From assembly GCF_009857745.1 (NCBI RefSeq), contig NZ_WWEN01000002.1, positions 682,001 through 746,000 of the forward strand: a stretch of 64,000 bases of DNA, in the 5' to 3' direction. The position numbers and the translations under genes were made by a program. This DNA is from Thalassovita mangrovi. GTDB taxonomy: Bacteria; Pseudomonadota; Alphaproteobacteria; Rhodobacterales; Rhodobacteraceae. Of the stretch, positions 8,474-16,943 are shown in pieces (the first letter of the stretch is position 1; each line of letters opens with the position of its first letter). Under the pieces are notes generated by a model, which saw only the letters and a program-made list of their open reading frames with translations, had not been told where the DNA came from and made no database searches.

Positions 8474-8971
8474 ATGACAAAGAAAAACCATGATTCCGAC
8501 GTGGCCTTCATCCAGGCTCTGGCAGAACTTTTGCAGGAAAACGATCTGACCGAGCTTGAGGTCATGCGCGAATATGGCGACAACGACAGCCTGAACGTGC
8601 GCGTCAGCCGCGCCACCCAGGTGGTGACCCAGGTGGCCGCGCCGGTCGCGGCAGCAGCCCCCGCCGCAGCCCCGGCCCCGGTGGCCGCCCCGGCCGCAGC
8701 CGAAGCCCCCGCCGCTGCCGAGGACCCCGCCAGCCATCCCGGCGCCGTGACCTCGCCGATGGTCGGCACCGCCTACCTGCAGCCCGAACCGGGCGCGCCG
8801 AGCTTCATCAAGGTCGGCAGCCAGGTCAGCGAAGGCGACACCCTGCTGATCATCGAGGCGATGAAGACCATGAACCACATCCCCGCCCCCAAGGCTGGGA
8901 CCGTGAAGCGTATCCTGGTCGAAGACGGCGCCGCGGTCGAATTCGGCGCGCCGCTGGTCATCATCGAATAA
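8474..8971 (+). CDS. accB: Acetyl-CoA carboxylase biotin carboxyl carrier protein
   Basis: The protein has 165 residues. Residues 1-50 are the AccB N-terminal helix domain, 50-90 are an Ala/Pro linker, and 90-165 are the biotinyl domain. The biotin-accepting lysine is K131 in EAMKTMN. It carries biotin between the carboxylase and carboxyltransferase half-reactions of malonyl-CoA synthesis. The start at 8474 follows GAGGACAAT and fits family length; the frame is open further upstream but that part is not conserved-looking. accC follows after 10 bases, the usual accBC operon. Confidence 0.96.
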   Translation: MTKKNHDSDVAFIQALAELLQENDLTELEVMREYGDNDSLNVRVSRATQVVTQVAAPVAAAAPAAAPAPVAAPAAAEAPAAAEDPASHPGAVTSPMVGTAYLQPEPGAPSFIKVGSQVSEGDTLLIIEAMKTMNHIPAPKAGTVKRILVEDGAAVEFGAPLVIIE

Positions 8972-8981
8972 GGCGCAGGCG

Positions 8982-10328
8982 ATGTTCGAGAAAATCCTCA
9001 TTGCCAACCGGGGCGAGATCGCGCTGCGCGTGATCCGGGCCTGCCGTGAAATGGGCATCCAATCGGTGGCGGTGCATTCCACCGCCGATTCCGACGCGAT
9101 GCATGTGCGCATGGCCGACGAAGCGGTCTGCATCGGCCCGCCCGCGGGCGCGCAAAGCTACCTGTCGATCCCGGCGATCATCGCGGCCTGTGAAATCACC
9201 GGCGCGCAGGCGATCCATCCCGGCTATGGCTTCCTGTCGGAAAACGCCAATTTCGTGCAGGTGATCGAAGATCACGGCCTGACCTTCATCGGCCCGACCG
9301 CCGAGCATATCCGCGTCATGGGCGACAAGATCACCGCCAAGGACACGATGAAGGACCTGGGCGTGCCCTGCGTGCCCGGTTCCGACGGCGGCGTTCCCAC
9401 GCTGGAAGACGCCAAGCGGATCGGCGAGGAAATCGGCTATCCGGTGATCATCAAGGCCACCGCAGGTGGCGGCGGGCGCGGCATGAAAGTGGCGCAGACC
9501 GCAGCGGACATGGAAAGCGCCTTCATGACCGCGCGGGCCGAGGGCAAGGCCGCCTTCGGCAATGACGAGGTCTATATCGAGAAATACCTGACCACGCCGC
9601 GCCATATCGAGATCCAGGTCTTCGGCGACGGCAAGGGCAACGCGGTGCATCTGGCCGAACGCGACTGTTCGCTGCAGCGCCGTCACCAGAAGGTGTTCGA
9701 AGAAGCCCCCGGCCCCTGCATCACCCCCGAGGAACGCGCCCGGATCGGCAAGATCTGCGCCGATGCGGTCGCCAAGATCAACTATATCGGCGCCGGTACG
9801 ATCGAGTTCCTGTATGAGAACGGCGAGTTCTATTTCATCGAAATGAACACCCGCCTGCAGGTGGAACACCCGGTCACCGAAAGCATTTTCGGCGTCGACC
9901 TGGTGCGCGAACAGATCCGCGTGGCCGAAGGGCTGCCGATGTCGTTCACCCAGGACGACCTGGAAATCAACGGCCATTCGATCGAAGTGCGGATCAACGC
10001 CGAGAAGTTGCCGAATTTCTCGCCCTGCCCGGGCAAGATCACCGCGTTCCACGCCCCCGGCGGGCTTGGCGTGCGGATGGATTCGGCGCTGTATGACGGC
10101 TATTCGATCCCGCCCTATTACGACAGCCTGATCGGCAAGCTGATCGTGCATGGCCGCGACCGGGCCGAGGCGCTGAGCCGGCTGAACCGGGCCCTGGGCG
10201 AATTGATCGTGGACGGCATCGACACCACGCTGCCGTTGTTCCACGCGCTGCTGCAGGAAGAAGACATCCATTCCGGCAACTACAACATCCACTGGCTTGA
10301 AAAATGGCTGGAAACCAACATGGGCTAA
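8982..10328 (+). CDS. accC: Acetyl-CoA carboxylase biotin carboxylase subunit
   Basis: This is a 448-residue ATP-grasp enzyme that carboxylates the biotin on AccB using ATP and bicarbonate. It begins with the diagnostic [19 protein letters not shown]. It has the glycine-rich ATP-lid loop TAGGGGRGM near residue 163, the [12 protein letters not shown] motif, the metal-binding [23 protein letters not shown] region, and a final carboxylase C-domain. Length is normal for AccC, so it is not a fused propionyl-CoA carboxylase subunit. It directly follows accB, and a strong terminator follows its stop codon. Confidence 0.97.
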   Translation: MFEKILIANRGEIALRVIRACREMGIQSVAVHSTADSDAMHVRMADEAVCIGPPAGAQSYLSIPAIIAACEITGAQAIHPGYGFLSENANFVQVIEDHGLTFIGPTAEHIRVMGDKITAKDTMKDLGVPCVPGSDGGVPTLEDAKRIGEEIGYPVIIKATAGGGGRGMKVAQTAADMESAFMTARAEGKAAFGNDEVYIEKYLTTPRHIEIQVFGDGKGNAVHLAERDCSLQRRHQKVFEEAPGPCITPEERARIGKICADAVAKINYIGAGTIEFLYENGEFYFIEMNTRLQVEHPVTESIFGVDLVREQIRVAEGLPMSFTQDDLEINGHSIEVRINAEKLPNFSPCPGKITAFHAPGGLGVRMDSALYDGYSIPPYYDSLIGKLIVHGRDRAEALSRLNRALGELIVDGIDTTLPLFHALLQEEDIHSGNYNIHWLEKWLETNMG

Positions 10329-10336
10329 GGCCCTCG

Positions 10337-10366
10337 CGGCGGGCGCAGGATGTGCCCGCCGTTTTT
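10337..10366 (+). terminator. Rho-independent terminator after accC
   Basis: CGGCGGGC (10337-10344) pairs with GCCCGCCG (10354-10361) around a 9-base loop, and is followed by five T. It separates accBC from aat. Confidence 0.88.
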
Positions 10367-10392
10367 CGTTCCGGACAGAAGGCGCAAATCCC

Positions 10393-11046
10393 GTGAAGGA
10401 TGACCGCGAACCCTTTCTGACCCCCGAGCTTTTGCTGAGCGCCTATGCGTCCGGCGTTTTCCCGATGTCCGAAGGCCGCGACGATCCCGAGATTTTCTGG
10501 GTCGATCCCCGCCTGCGCGGCATCTTCCCGCTGGACAGGTTCCACATTTCGCGATCCCTTGCAAAGCGGATGCGGCGCGGCGGTTTCGGCGTATCGGTCA
10601 ATGCCGATTTCGAAGGCGTGCTGCGCGGCTGCGCCGACCGCGACGAGACCTGGATCAGCGGCGTGATCCATGACCTTTATGTCCAACTGCACGATCTGGG
10701 CCACGCCCATTCGCTGGAAGTCTGGATGGAGGGCGAGCTGGTCGGCGGCGTCTATGGCGTCACGCTGGGGCGGGCGTTTTTCGGCGAAAGCATGTTTTCG
10801 CGCCGCACCGACGCGTCGAAGATCGCCCTGGCCTATTTGGTGGACCGGCTGAACCTGGCCGGGTTCACCCTGTTCGACACCCAGTTCATTACCTCGCATC
10901 TGGCGTCACTGGGGGCGATCGAAATTCCCCGCGCCGAATATCACCGGCTGTTGCACGAAGCATTGCAGGGCCACGCGGATTTCACCGCGCCGGAGCTGCC
11001 TCATTCACCCTCGGAGGTGATACAGCGCAGCACCCAGACGTCATAG
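10393..11046 (+). CDS. aat: Leucyl/phenylalanyl-tRNA--protein transferase
   Basis: The protein has 217 residues from a GTG start at 10393. The ATG upstream at 10297 lies inside accC and across its terminator, so it is not credible. Aat adds Leu or Phe to proteins with N-terminal Arg or Lys, marking them for ClpAP (N-degron pathway). Conserved motifs are AYASGVFPM, WVDPRLRGIFPL, WISGVIHDLY, GHAHSLEVW, GGVYGVTLGRAFFGESMFS and the final DTQF. The last 46 bases overlap the 3' end of the convergent DUF2155 gene. The aat/DUF2155 arrangement is common in Rhodobacterales. Confidence 0.93.
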   Translation: MKDDREPFLTPELLLSAYASGVFPMSEGRDDPEIFWVDPRLRGIFPLDRFHISRSLAKRMRRGGFGVSVNADFEGVLRGCADRDETWISGVIHDLYVQLHDLGHAHSLEVWMEGELVGGVYGVTLGRAFFGESMFSRRTDASKIALAYLVDRLNLAGFTLFDTQFITSHLASLGAIEIPRAEYHRLLHEALQGHADFTAPELPHSPSEVIQRSTQTS

Positions 11047-11366
11047 CGCGCGTGATCCAGCGCGTTCAGCGCCGGGGAGGAGGCCATCATCCAGCCCTGG
11101 AACAGCACCCCGTCGCGGTCCTGTTCGCGGATCGTCAGGAAGGCATAGGCGTCGCCCGCCGGGTTGCCCACCGGGAAGCGGCATTCGCGCAGTTCAACCG
11201 ACAGGCGACCATACTCGGCCGAGGCGCCGTTCTGCAGCTCGATATCGGTGGTTTCGCCGCTGACCTTGTCCAGCCCGCGCAACATCGCGCCGCGGCCTTC
11301 GCTAACCTCTTCGGCCATGGCGGGCGCGGCGGCCAGCAGCGCCAGCAGCGACAGGATGCGGATCAT
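11001..11366 (-). CDS. DUF2155 domain-containing periplasmic protein
   Basis: This is a 121-residue protein with a cleavable signal peptide (residues 1-18, ending AMA). The mature part matches the DUF2155 pattern: LRGLDKVSGETTDIE, YGRLSVELRECRFP, AFLTIRE, LFQGWMMASSPALNALDHARYDVWVLRC. Two cysteines are spaced as in the family. The function is unknown; the protein is expected in the periplasm. Its start shares ATGA with the stop of the MlaD-like gene, so it is translationally coupled and may take part in envelope lipid handling. Its 3' end overlaps aat by 46 bases on the opposite strand. Confidence 0.88.
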   Translation of the reverse strand: MIRILSLLALLAAAPAMAEEVSEGRGAMLRGLDKVSGETTDIELQNGASAEYGRLSVELRECRFPVGNPAGDAYAFLTIREQDRDGVLFQGWMMASSPALNALDHARYDVWVLRCITSEGE

Positions 11367-11827
11367 TGCGCGCTGTCCGACGAGCTGCCGGAGCTGGAGA
11401 CGAATTTCATCAGCAGCGACACCAGCGACACCGACCCTTGGGTATCTTCGATTTCATCGCCGGGGCCGAAGTTGAACGGCGACCCGCCGGGCACGATTTC
11501 CACGAAATTGCCGCCCAGCAGCCCTTCGGAGGAGACCGCGACGGCGCTGTCATCGGGGATGTCGATGCCGTTCCTGACGCTGAACGTGGTGTCGGCGCGG
11601 AAGGTCTGCGGGTTCAGTTCGATCCCCGTGACGGTGCCGATCTTGACCCCGGCCAGCCGCACATCGGTGCCCACGGTCACCCCTTCGAGCGACCGGAAGG
11701 AGGCGCTCAACGGATAGCCTGTGCTGCGTTCGGTGAAGCCGGTCACCTGACCGGCATAGATGACGAAGCCGATGGCAACGGCCAGAACCGCGCCCCCAAC
11801 GACCACTTCGGTTTTGTTTTCGGACAT
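11363..11827 (-). CDS. mlaD: MlaD-type lipid-transport substrate-binding protein
   Basis: The protein has 154 residues, starting at MSENKTEVVVG. One N-terminal membrane helix (about residues 9-28) anchors it to the inner membrane. The MCE/MlaD domain follows, with YPLSASFRSLEGVTVGTDVRLAGVKIGTVTGIEL, IPDDSAVAVSSEGLLGGNFVEI and a final Ser-rich tail. MlaD proteins form hexamers that pass phospholipids between the membranes with MlaFEB. No mlaE, mlaF or mlaB is in this window, so this copy may serve an ATPase encoded elsewhere. It lies between the NDUFA12-like gene and DUF2155, all on the same strand and closely spaced. Confidence 0.87.
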   Translation of the reverse strand: MSENKTEVVVGGAVLAVAIGFVIYAGQVTGFTERSTGYPLSASFRSLEGVTVGTDVRLAGVKIGTVTGIELNPQTFRADTTFSVRNGIDIPDDSAVAVSSEGLLGGNFVEIVPGGSPFNFGPGDEIEDTQGSVSLVSLLMKFVSSSGSSSDSAQ

Positions 11828-11837
11828 CGGTACGGCC

Positions 11838-12221
11838 TTATTCCGGCGACCAGGCCTCGTAATCGCTGCGCGCGGAAGGTTCGGCGCGGCGGATCGATCC
11901 GGCGGGCGCATAGGCCTGCGCGGTCCCGGTCAGGTTTTCCAGATGCGGTTTTTCCCAGGTCTTGTGGACCATCGGGCGATCGGTCGGCGCTTCCTTGAAG
12001 GTGTGGTGCAGCCAGCCATGCCAATCGGGGCTGACCCGGCTGGCTTCGATTTCGCCGTTATAGATGACCCAGCGGCGCTTGCCGTCACGGGACTGGTAGA
12101 ACACGTTGCCCTGTTCATCCTCGCCCACTTTCACGCCCTTGCGGGCGGTGTAGAGCTGAGTGTTGAGCGTCTGCCCGTCCCACCAGGTGACGGCGCGCAG
12201 AAGGGTGTTCAGAAGGCCCAT
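11838..12221 (-). CDS. NDUFA12-family NADH:ubiquinone oxidoreductase accessory subunit
   Basis: This is a 127-residue homologue of the mitochondrial complex I subunit NDUFA12 (B17.2). The diagnostic region is [48 protein letters not shown]-terminal Pro- and Arg-containing residues follow, as in the bacterial versions. It is an accessory subunit on the matrix (cytoplasmic) arm in alphaproteobacteria. The main nuo operon is not in this window. It heads a tight cluster with mlaD and the DUF2155 gene, with 10 bases between it and mlaD. Confidence 0.9.
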   Translation of the reverse strand: MGLLNTLLRAVTWWDGQTLNTQLYTARKGVKVGEDEQGNVFYQSRDGKRRWVIYNGEIEASRVSPDWHGWLHHTFKEAPTDRPMVHKTWEKPHLENLTGTAQAYAPAGSIRRAEPSARSDYEAWSPE

Positions 12222-12320
12222 GAGTCTCTCCGCAATTTCCTATGGCTGGTATGGCGTAATTCGGGAGCGAGGTCCAGTAGGTTGACCGTTTCGGAACCGG
12301 ATCGACCCGGCGTCGCGTGG

Positions 12321-12364
12321 AAGCCGGGCTAGCGTCCGTCCGCGGACTGTCGCCAGCCCGGCTT
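12321..12364. repeat. Long GC hairpin downstream of the Rid gene
   Basis: A 14-base arm (12321-12334) pairs with 12351-12364 with one mismatch, around a 16-base loop that contains GTCCGCGGAC. No T-run is adjacent. It shares GCGTCCGTC and TCGCCAGCCC, in the same order, with a hairpin at 16725-16778. Confidence 0.45.
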
Positions 12365-12409
12365 GCGCGTCGGTTCGGCCTCCATTTCAGAGACCATTCC
12401 AGAATCGGC

Positions 12410-12769
12410 TCAGCCGGCCAGCGCGGTCAGTTCGATCTCGATGCGGAATTTCGGATCGATCAGCCCGCATTGGATCATCGTCGCTGCCGGGGGATTGTCG
12501 CCGAACACCTCGGCCAGCACCGGCCAGCAGGGTTCGAATTCGGCAGCGTCGGGCAGGTAGTAGTTCACCCGCACCGCATTGGCGAAAGAAGTCCCCGCCT
12601 GTTCCAGCGCCTTGCCGATGGTGTCGAGCGCCGAACGGCACTGTTCCTCGACGGTGTCGCCCTGTCCCACGGTGCCCGCCACATGGACGAAACCGCCGGC
12701 CACGACGGCGCGGCAATAGCCGATCTTGGCTTCGAATTCGCCGCCCGAATGAATGCGTTTGATGGTCAT
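12410..12769 (-). CDS. RidA-family (Rid) protein, putative enamine/imine deaminase
   Basis: The protein has 119 residues with the YjgF/YER057c/UK114 fold. The recognisable segments are VHVAGTVGQGDTVEEQCRSALDTIGKALEQAG, the VRVNYYL strand and PPAATMIQCGLIDPKFRIEIELTA. RidA proteins hydrolyse reactive enamine/imine intermediates formed by PLP enzymes. The canonical RidA arginine (in the run R-A-A-V/I-x-V) is not present in that form; here the equivalent stretch reads PPAATMIQCGL, so the protein may belong to another Rid subfamily with a different activity. It is the last gene after clpP, clpX and an unknown membrane protein. Confidence 0.82.
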   Translation of the reverse strand: MTIKRIHSGGEFEAKIGYCRAVVAGGFVHVAGTVGQGDTVEEQCRSALDTIGKALEQAGTSFANAVRVNYYLPDAAEFEPCWPVLAEVFGDNPPAATMIQCGLIDPKFRIEIELTALAG

Positions 12770-12787
12770 TTCATTACCTCTTTGAAC

Positions 12788-13342
12788 TTAGTCGCCGAAA
12801 CGAATACGCGCGGCGATGTTCTGAGGCAATGAGTAGATGTAGAGTATTTCGTCCACCACCGATCCGCGCTGATACCAGCTGCCCGGTTCGGCCAAGGCGC
12901 GGGACAGCCGAGCGTTGGTCGCATCGTCAAAATATTGGGAACAAAAGCTCAGCGCCATTCTCGTGTTGTCATCGAGCTCTGGCTCAGGCGTTTCCTTCCA
13001 GTCGCCACCGAAGCGATAGCGCAGGTTGGTCGTCATCCCGTCGGGATCCAGACGCCGCGTGGGCGGAAGGTCCGGCGCGCCATCGTGCAATTCCACAACT
13101 GAATAGGTGCAATCCCAACCGGGCCAATCCGGGCCAATTGGATGGTATCCCCGGCTGGCGAGGACGCTGCGAATGGGCACCAGTTCCTCGAAAAAGGCCA
13201 CTGCATAGGCAGGATCGTCCGCCCTGGCGTTGTAACGTGCTTTCAAGCCGTTCCAGCCCCATATGGTCAAAAAATAAATGCCCGCGAAGATCGCGAGCAT
13301 TTTAAGGACATTGAATGCCAGTTGCCGAAAGAACCAGCGCAT
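12788..13342 (-). CDS. Hypothetical protein with one N-terminal membrane segment
   Basis: This 184-residue protein is not recognised. Residues 6-26 (FNVLKMLAIFAGIYFLTIWGW) form a membrane anchor, and the rest is a soluble, probably periplasmic domain with Cys residues near positions 80 and 150. Its ATG directly abuts the clpX stop (TAAATG), so it is co-transcribed and probably translated by re-initiation. A low-GC patch in the middle, compared with clpX, hints at weaker selection or recent origin. No function is proposed. Confidence 0.7.
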   Translation of the reverse strand: MRWFFRQLAFNVLKMLAIFAGIYFLTIWGWNGLKARYNARADDPAYAVAFFEELVPIRSVLASRGYHPIGPDWPGWDCTYSVVELHDGAPDLPPTRRLDPDGMTTNLRYRFGGDWKETPEPELDDNTRMALSFCSQYFDDATNARLSRALAEPGSWYQRGSVVDEILYIYSLPQNIAARIRFGD

Positions 13343-14608
13343 TTAGCTGGCGCTGGCCTCTTCCTTCTTGGCGTCCGCGTAGATCATCAGCGGCTTGGCG
13401 TCCGAGGTCACCGCCTCTTCGTTCACCACGACTTCCTCGACATTGTCCATGCCCGGCAGTTCGAACATGGTGTCGAGCAGGATGTCCTCGAGGATCGAGC
13501 GCAGACCGCGCGCGCCGGTCTTGCGCTGGATCGCGCGCTTGGCGATCGCGTGCAGCGCGTCCTCGGTGAAGGTCAGCTGGCTTTCTTCCAGTTCGAACAG
13601 GCGCTGGTACTGCTTGACCAGGGCGTTCTTCGGTTCGGTCAGGATGGTGACCAGCGCGTCCTCGTCCAGGTCTTCCAGCGTCGCGATGACCGGCAGACGG
13701 CCGACGAATTCCGGGATCAGGCCGAATTTCAGCAGGTCCTCGGGTTCGAGATCCTTGAAGATCTCGCCGACGCCGCGTTCGTCCACGTCACGCACATCGG
13801 CGCCGAAGCCCATCGCCGAGCCCTTGCCGCGCTGCGCGATGATCCGGTCCAGTCCGGCGAAGGCGCCGCCGCAGATGAACAGGATATTGGTGGTGTCCAC
13901 CTGCAGGAACTCCTGCTGCGGATGCTTGCGGCCGCCCTGCGGCGGCACCGAGGCGACGGTGCCTTCCATCAGCTTCAGCAGCGCCTGCTGCACGCCCTCG
14001 CCCGACACGTCGCGGGTGATCGAGGGGTTTTCCGACTTGCGGGTGATCTTGTCGACCTCGTCGATATAGACGATGCCGCGCTGCGCGCGTTCGACGTTGT
14101 ATTCCGACGACTGCAGCAGCTTCAGGATGATGTTTTCCACGTCTTCGCCCACGTAACCGGCTTCGGTCAGCGTGGTGGCGTCGGCCATGGTGAAGGGCAC
14201 ATCGAGGATGCGCGCCAGCGTCTGCGCCAGCAGCGTCTTGCCGCAGCCGGTCGGGCCGATCAGCAGGATGTTCGACTTGGCCAGTTCGATATCGCCGGAT
14301 TTCTGCGCGTGGTTCAGCCGCTTGTAGTGGTTGTGCACCGCCACCGACAGAACCCGTTTCGCCATCGCCTGACCGATCACGTAGTCGTCCAGCACGTTGC
14401 AGATGTCCTGCGGGGTCGGCACCCCTTCGGAGGATTTCAGCCCGGCGCTCTTGGTCTCTTCACGGATGATATCCATGCAGAGCTCAACGCATTCGTCGCA
14501 GATGAATACGGTCGGTCCGGCAATCAGCTTGCGTACCTCGTGCTGGCTTTTGCCGCAGAAGGAACAGTAAAGCGTGTTCTTGCTGTCGCCGCCGTTTGAA
14601 TTCGCCAT
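13343..14608 (-). CDS. clpX: ATP-dependent Clp protease ATP-binding subunit ClpX
   Basis: This is a 421-residue AAA+ unfoldase. The N-terminal zinc domain has C-x2-C...C-x2-C (YCSFCGK and [10 protein letters not shown]). Walker A is GPTGCGKT, Walker B is [10 protein letters not shown], and the pore loops and IGF loop used to dock on ClpP are present ([11 protein letters not shown] marks the sensor region). It unfolds tagged substrates and feeds them to ClpP. clpP lies 133 bases upstream on the same strand, as in most proteobacteria. The unknown membrane protein gene abuts its stop codon. Confidence 0.97.
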   Translation of the reverse strand: MANSNGGDSKNTLYCSFCGKSQHEVRKLIAGPTVFICDECVELCMDIIREETKSAGLKSSEGVPTPQDICNVLDDYVIGQAMAKRVLSVAVHNHYKRLNHAQKSGDIELAKSNILLIGPTGCGKTLLAQTLARILDVPFTMADATTLTEAGYVGEDVENIILKLLQSSEYNVERAQRGIVYIDEVDKITRKSENPSITRDVSGEGVQQALLKLMEGTVASVPPQGGRKHPQQEFLQVDTTNILFICGGAFAGLDRIIAQRGKGSAMGFGADVRDVDERGVGEIFKDLEPEDLLKFGLIPEFVGRLPVIATLEDLDEDALVTILTEPKNALVKQYQRLFELEESQLTFTEDALHAIAKRAIQRKTGARGLRSILEDILLDTMFELPGMDNVEEVVVNEEAVTSDAKPLMIYADAKKEEASAS

Positions 14609-14709
14609 GTCTTCCCTTTCAGGCCAGGTATATCGAGCGCTTGTCCGTGCTTCTTGATCAGAGAGCTTATGACAGGCCCTTGGCCGCTACAATGCAAAAA
14701 TATGACACA

Positions 14710-14728
14710 GGGCCGCCGGGGGCGGCCC
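14710..14728 (-). terminator. Hairpin after clpP
   Basis: GGGCCGCC (14710-14717) pairs with GGCGGCCC (14721-14728). On the minus strand, a T-run starts about 10 bases later, so it may partly separate clpP from clpX. Confidence 0.6.
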
Positions 14729-14741
14729 CATGCCGACGCCG

Positions 14742-15380
14742 TTACGTGGCGCCCTTGTCGTCTTCCCCCGACGCCCGGCTGGACACGATTTCGTCGATCA
14801 GGCCCCAGGCCTTGGCTTCCTCGGGCGACATGAAGTTGTCGCGCTCGAGCGCCTGTTCGACTTTTTCCAGCGTCTGGTTGGTGTGGTGGACGTAGATTTC
14901 GTTCAGACGCTTCTTCAGTTTCAGCGTCTCTTCGGCGTGGATCATGATATCCGTCGCCTGGCCTTGGAAGCCGCCCGAGGGCTGGTGCACCATCACCCGG
15001 CTGTTGGGCAGCGAGAACCGCATCCCCGGCGCGCCCGCGGTCAGCAGCAGCGACCCCATCGAGGCCGCCTGGCCGATCACCAGGGTCGACACCTTGGGTT
15101 TGATGTACTGCATGGTGTCGTAGATCGACAGGCCGCTGGTCACCACGCCGCCCGGCGAGTTGATGTACATGCTGATTTCCTTGGACGGGTTTTCCGCCTC
15201 GAGGTGCAGCAGCTGCGCCACGATCAGGCTGGACATGCCGTCATGCACCGGACCGTTGACGAAAATGATGCGCTCTTTCAGCAGGCGCGAGAAGATGTCG
15301 TAGGCCCGTTCGCCGCGGGAGGTTTGTTCCACCACCATCGGGACCAGGGTGTTCATGTAAACTTCTAAGGGATCTTTCAT
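14742..15380 (-). CDS. clpP: ATP-dependent Clp protease proteolytic subunit
   Basis: The protein has 212 residues from [19 protein letters not shown], which matches the usual alphaproteobacterial start; a longer frame upstream is not conserved-looking. The catalytic triad is S108 (GQAASMGS), H132 (VMVHQPSGG) and D181 (ERDNFMS). It forms the tetradecameric serine protease chamber used with ClpX and ClpA. It is divergent from the GlxA-type regulator at 15630. A hairpin lies between it and clpX, which may set the ratio of the two. Confidence 0.97.
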   Translation of the reverse strand: MKDPLEVYMNTLVPMVVEQTSRGERAYDIFSRLLKERIIFVNGPVHDGMSSLIVAQLLHLEAENPSKEISMYINSPGGVVTSGLSIYDTMQYIKPKVSTLVIGQAASMGSLLLTAGAPGMRFSLPNSRVMVHQPSGGFQGQATDIMIHAEETLKLKKRLNEIYVHHTNQTLEKVEQALERDNFMSPEEAKAWGLIDEIVSSRASGEDDKGAT

Positions 15381-15629
15381 TTCCGCCTGCCTGTTGCTTA
15401 CCGTCATGATCATTATCGACCAAATCCGCATAGAATCTTAGTGCTGCGCCAAACCGACTACAAGGGCAGGACGTTCATTTGTCACAAACAGGGGGATCGG
15501 ACGGCCAGTTGTCGCAATTCTTGCCAGCGGCGGCGCAAAACGTATAGGGTCGATTCCGGACCCGGCCTAATCCTTCTTGCGCCGGATCAGTTCCGGATTC
15601 CCGCCGTTTTGCCCGTTCCAAGACCAGAG

Positions 15630-16637
15630 ATGCAACAAGACCACTTTATCCAGCGCGCGGCCACCGCCAATTTCCCGATGAAATTCGAAGGTGAACCGCA
15701 GGATTTCTATTTCCTGCTGCTGCCCAACACGACGATGCTGGCGGTGGCCTCGGCCATCGAACCGCTGCGGATCGCCAACCAGCTGACCAAATCGAAGCTC
15801 TATCGCTGGTTCACCATGACCGAAGACGGCGAACCGGTGCGTTGTTCGACCGGGGTCAAGGTGACCCCGGACATGGCGCTGGAACCCATGCCGGCCAATG
15901 CGATGGGATTCGTCTGTTCCTCCATCGCGCCGAATGGAATCGCCTCGGAAAAGACGATCAACTGGCTGCGCCGCGAAGACCGGTTCGGCCGGCCGCTGGG
16001 CGGTATCTGCACCGGTGCCTTCGCGCTGGCCGAGGCGGGGCTTTTGAACGGGCGGCGCTTCACCCTGCACTGGGAAAACCACGACGGATTCGCCGAGGCC
16101 TATCCCGAGCTGGTGCCCTCGCCCAATATCTATGAAATCGACGGCAAGGTGATGACCTGCGGCGGCGGCAATTCGGCGATCGACATGATGCTGGCGCTGA
16201 TCGAGGAACGGCACGGGCCGGACCTGGCGACGCTGGTGGCCGACATGTGCCTGCACACGCGCACCGGGCCGGTCAATTCACCGCAGAAATCGGCGCGCTC
16301 CTTCACCATCGGCACCCGCAACCGCAACCTGCTGGAAGCGATCCGGGTGATGGAAAGCGCGCTGGAGGAACCGCTGTCGATGGCCGAGCTGTGCACCCGG
16401 CTGGGCGTGTCGCGGCGCCAGATCGAGCGGCTATTCAAACGCTACCTGGGGCAAAGCCCGATGTCCTATTACAACGGGCTGCGGCTGACCCGGGCCTACG
16501 GGTTTCTGAACGAAACCGACATGACGGTGACCGAAATCGCGGCGGCGACCGGGTTCCGCTCGTCCAGCCACCTGGCCCGCGCCTTCCGCAAGAAATATGG
16601 CAACAACCCCAATTCCTACCGCAAATACTGGCTGTGA
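15630..16637 (+). CDS. GlxA-family transcriptional regulator (DJ-1/PfpI plus AraC domains)
   Basis: The protein has 335 residues from the ATG at 15630. Residues 20-190 are a DJ-1/PfpI-like (class I glutaminase-like) domain with the elbow GGICTGAFALAEAGLL. Residues 225-335 hold a double AraC/XylS helix-turn-helix (MAELCTRLGVSRRQIERLFKRYLGQSPMSYY and VTEIAAATGFRSSSHLARAFRKKYG). This layout matches regulators such as GbdR and CdhR, which activate glycine-betaine or carnitine catabolism. The target genes are not next to it here. It is divergent from clpP, with about 250 bases of shared upstream DNA. Confidence 0.88.
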   Translation: MQQDHFIQRAATANFPMKFEGEPQDFYFLLLPNTTMLAVASAIEPLRIANQLTKSKLYRWFTMTEDGEPVRCSTGVKVTPDMALEPMPANAMGFVCSSIAPNGIASEKTINWLRREDRFGRPLGGICTGAFALAEAGLLNGRRFTLHWENHDGFAEAYPELVPSPNIYEIDGKVMTCGGGNSAIDMMLALIEERHGPDLATLVADMCLHTRTGPVNSPQKSARSFTIGTRNRNLLEAIRVMESALEEPLSMAELCTRLGVSRRQIERLFKRYLGQSPMSYYNGLRLTRAYGFLNETDMTVTEIAAATGFRSSSHLARAFRKKYGNNPNSYRKYWL

Positions 16638-16724
16638 GGCCGGGCAGAGCCGCTACCAGACGTCGGGGTCGATGCCCTGGCGCCTGAGCGTTTCGGGCTG
16701 ATGGAAAACCATGACTGCATGTGC

Positions 16725-16778
16725 GTCCGTCGTCGCCTGGCCTGATCGCCAGCCCAGGCCAGGACCGGACCGACGGAC
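16725..16778. repeat. Two-tier inverted repeat downstream of the GlxA regulator
   Basis: The outer arms GTCCGTCG (16725-16732) and CGACGGAC (16771-16778) enclose inner arms CCTGGCCTG (16736-16744) and CAGGCCAGG (16755-16763). Both pair perfectly. No T-run follows. Confidence 0.6.
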
Positions 16779-16890
16779 ACAAGTGCCCCGAGCCAGGGCA
16801 AGAAAGACAGCTCTTGGAATGAACAGACGCCTCACGAGCGTCGTTTCCCCCGAAATCGTGCCCCTATCACGTCAAACAGTGGCAAAAACA

Positions 16891-16919
16891 CAAAACGGGG
16901 CCATCTTTCGATGGCCCCG
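16891..16919 (-). terminator. Rho-independent terminator after soxD
   Basis: CGGGGCCATC (16896-16905) pairs perfectly with GATGGCCCCG (16910-16919). On the minus strand it has a GAAA tetraloop and is followed by TTTTGTGTTTTTG. It ends the sox transcript. Confidence 0.92.
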
Positions 16920-16943
16920 CCTGCACTCGCTATGCGAAAATTT

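Larger units (their letters stand above)
16638..16943. other. Gene-free stretch between the GlxA regulator and soxD
   Basis: About 300 bases hold no convincing coding region. They contain a two-part hairpin at 16725-16778 and the soxD terminator at 16891-16919. Confidence 0.6.
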
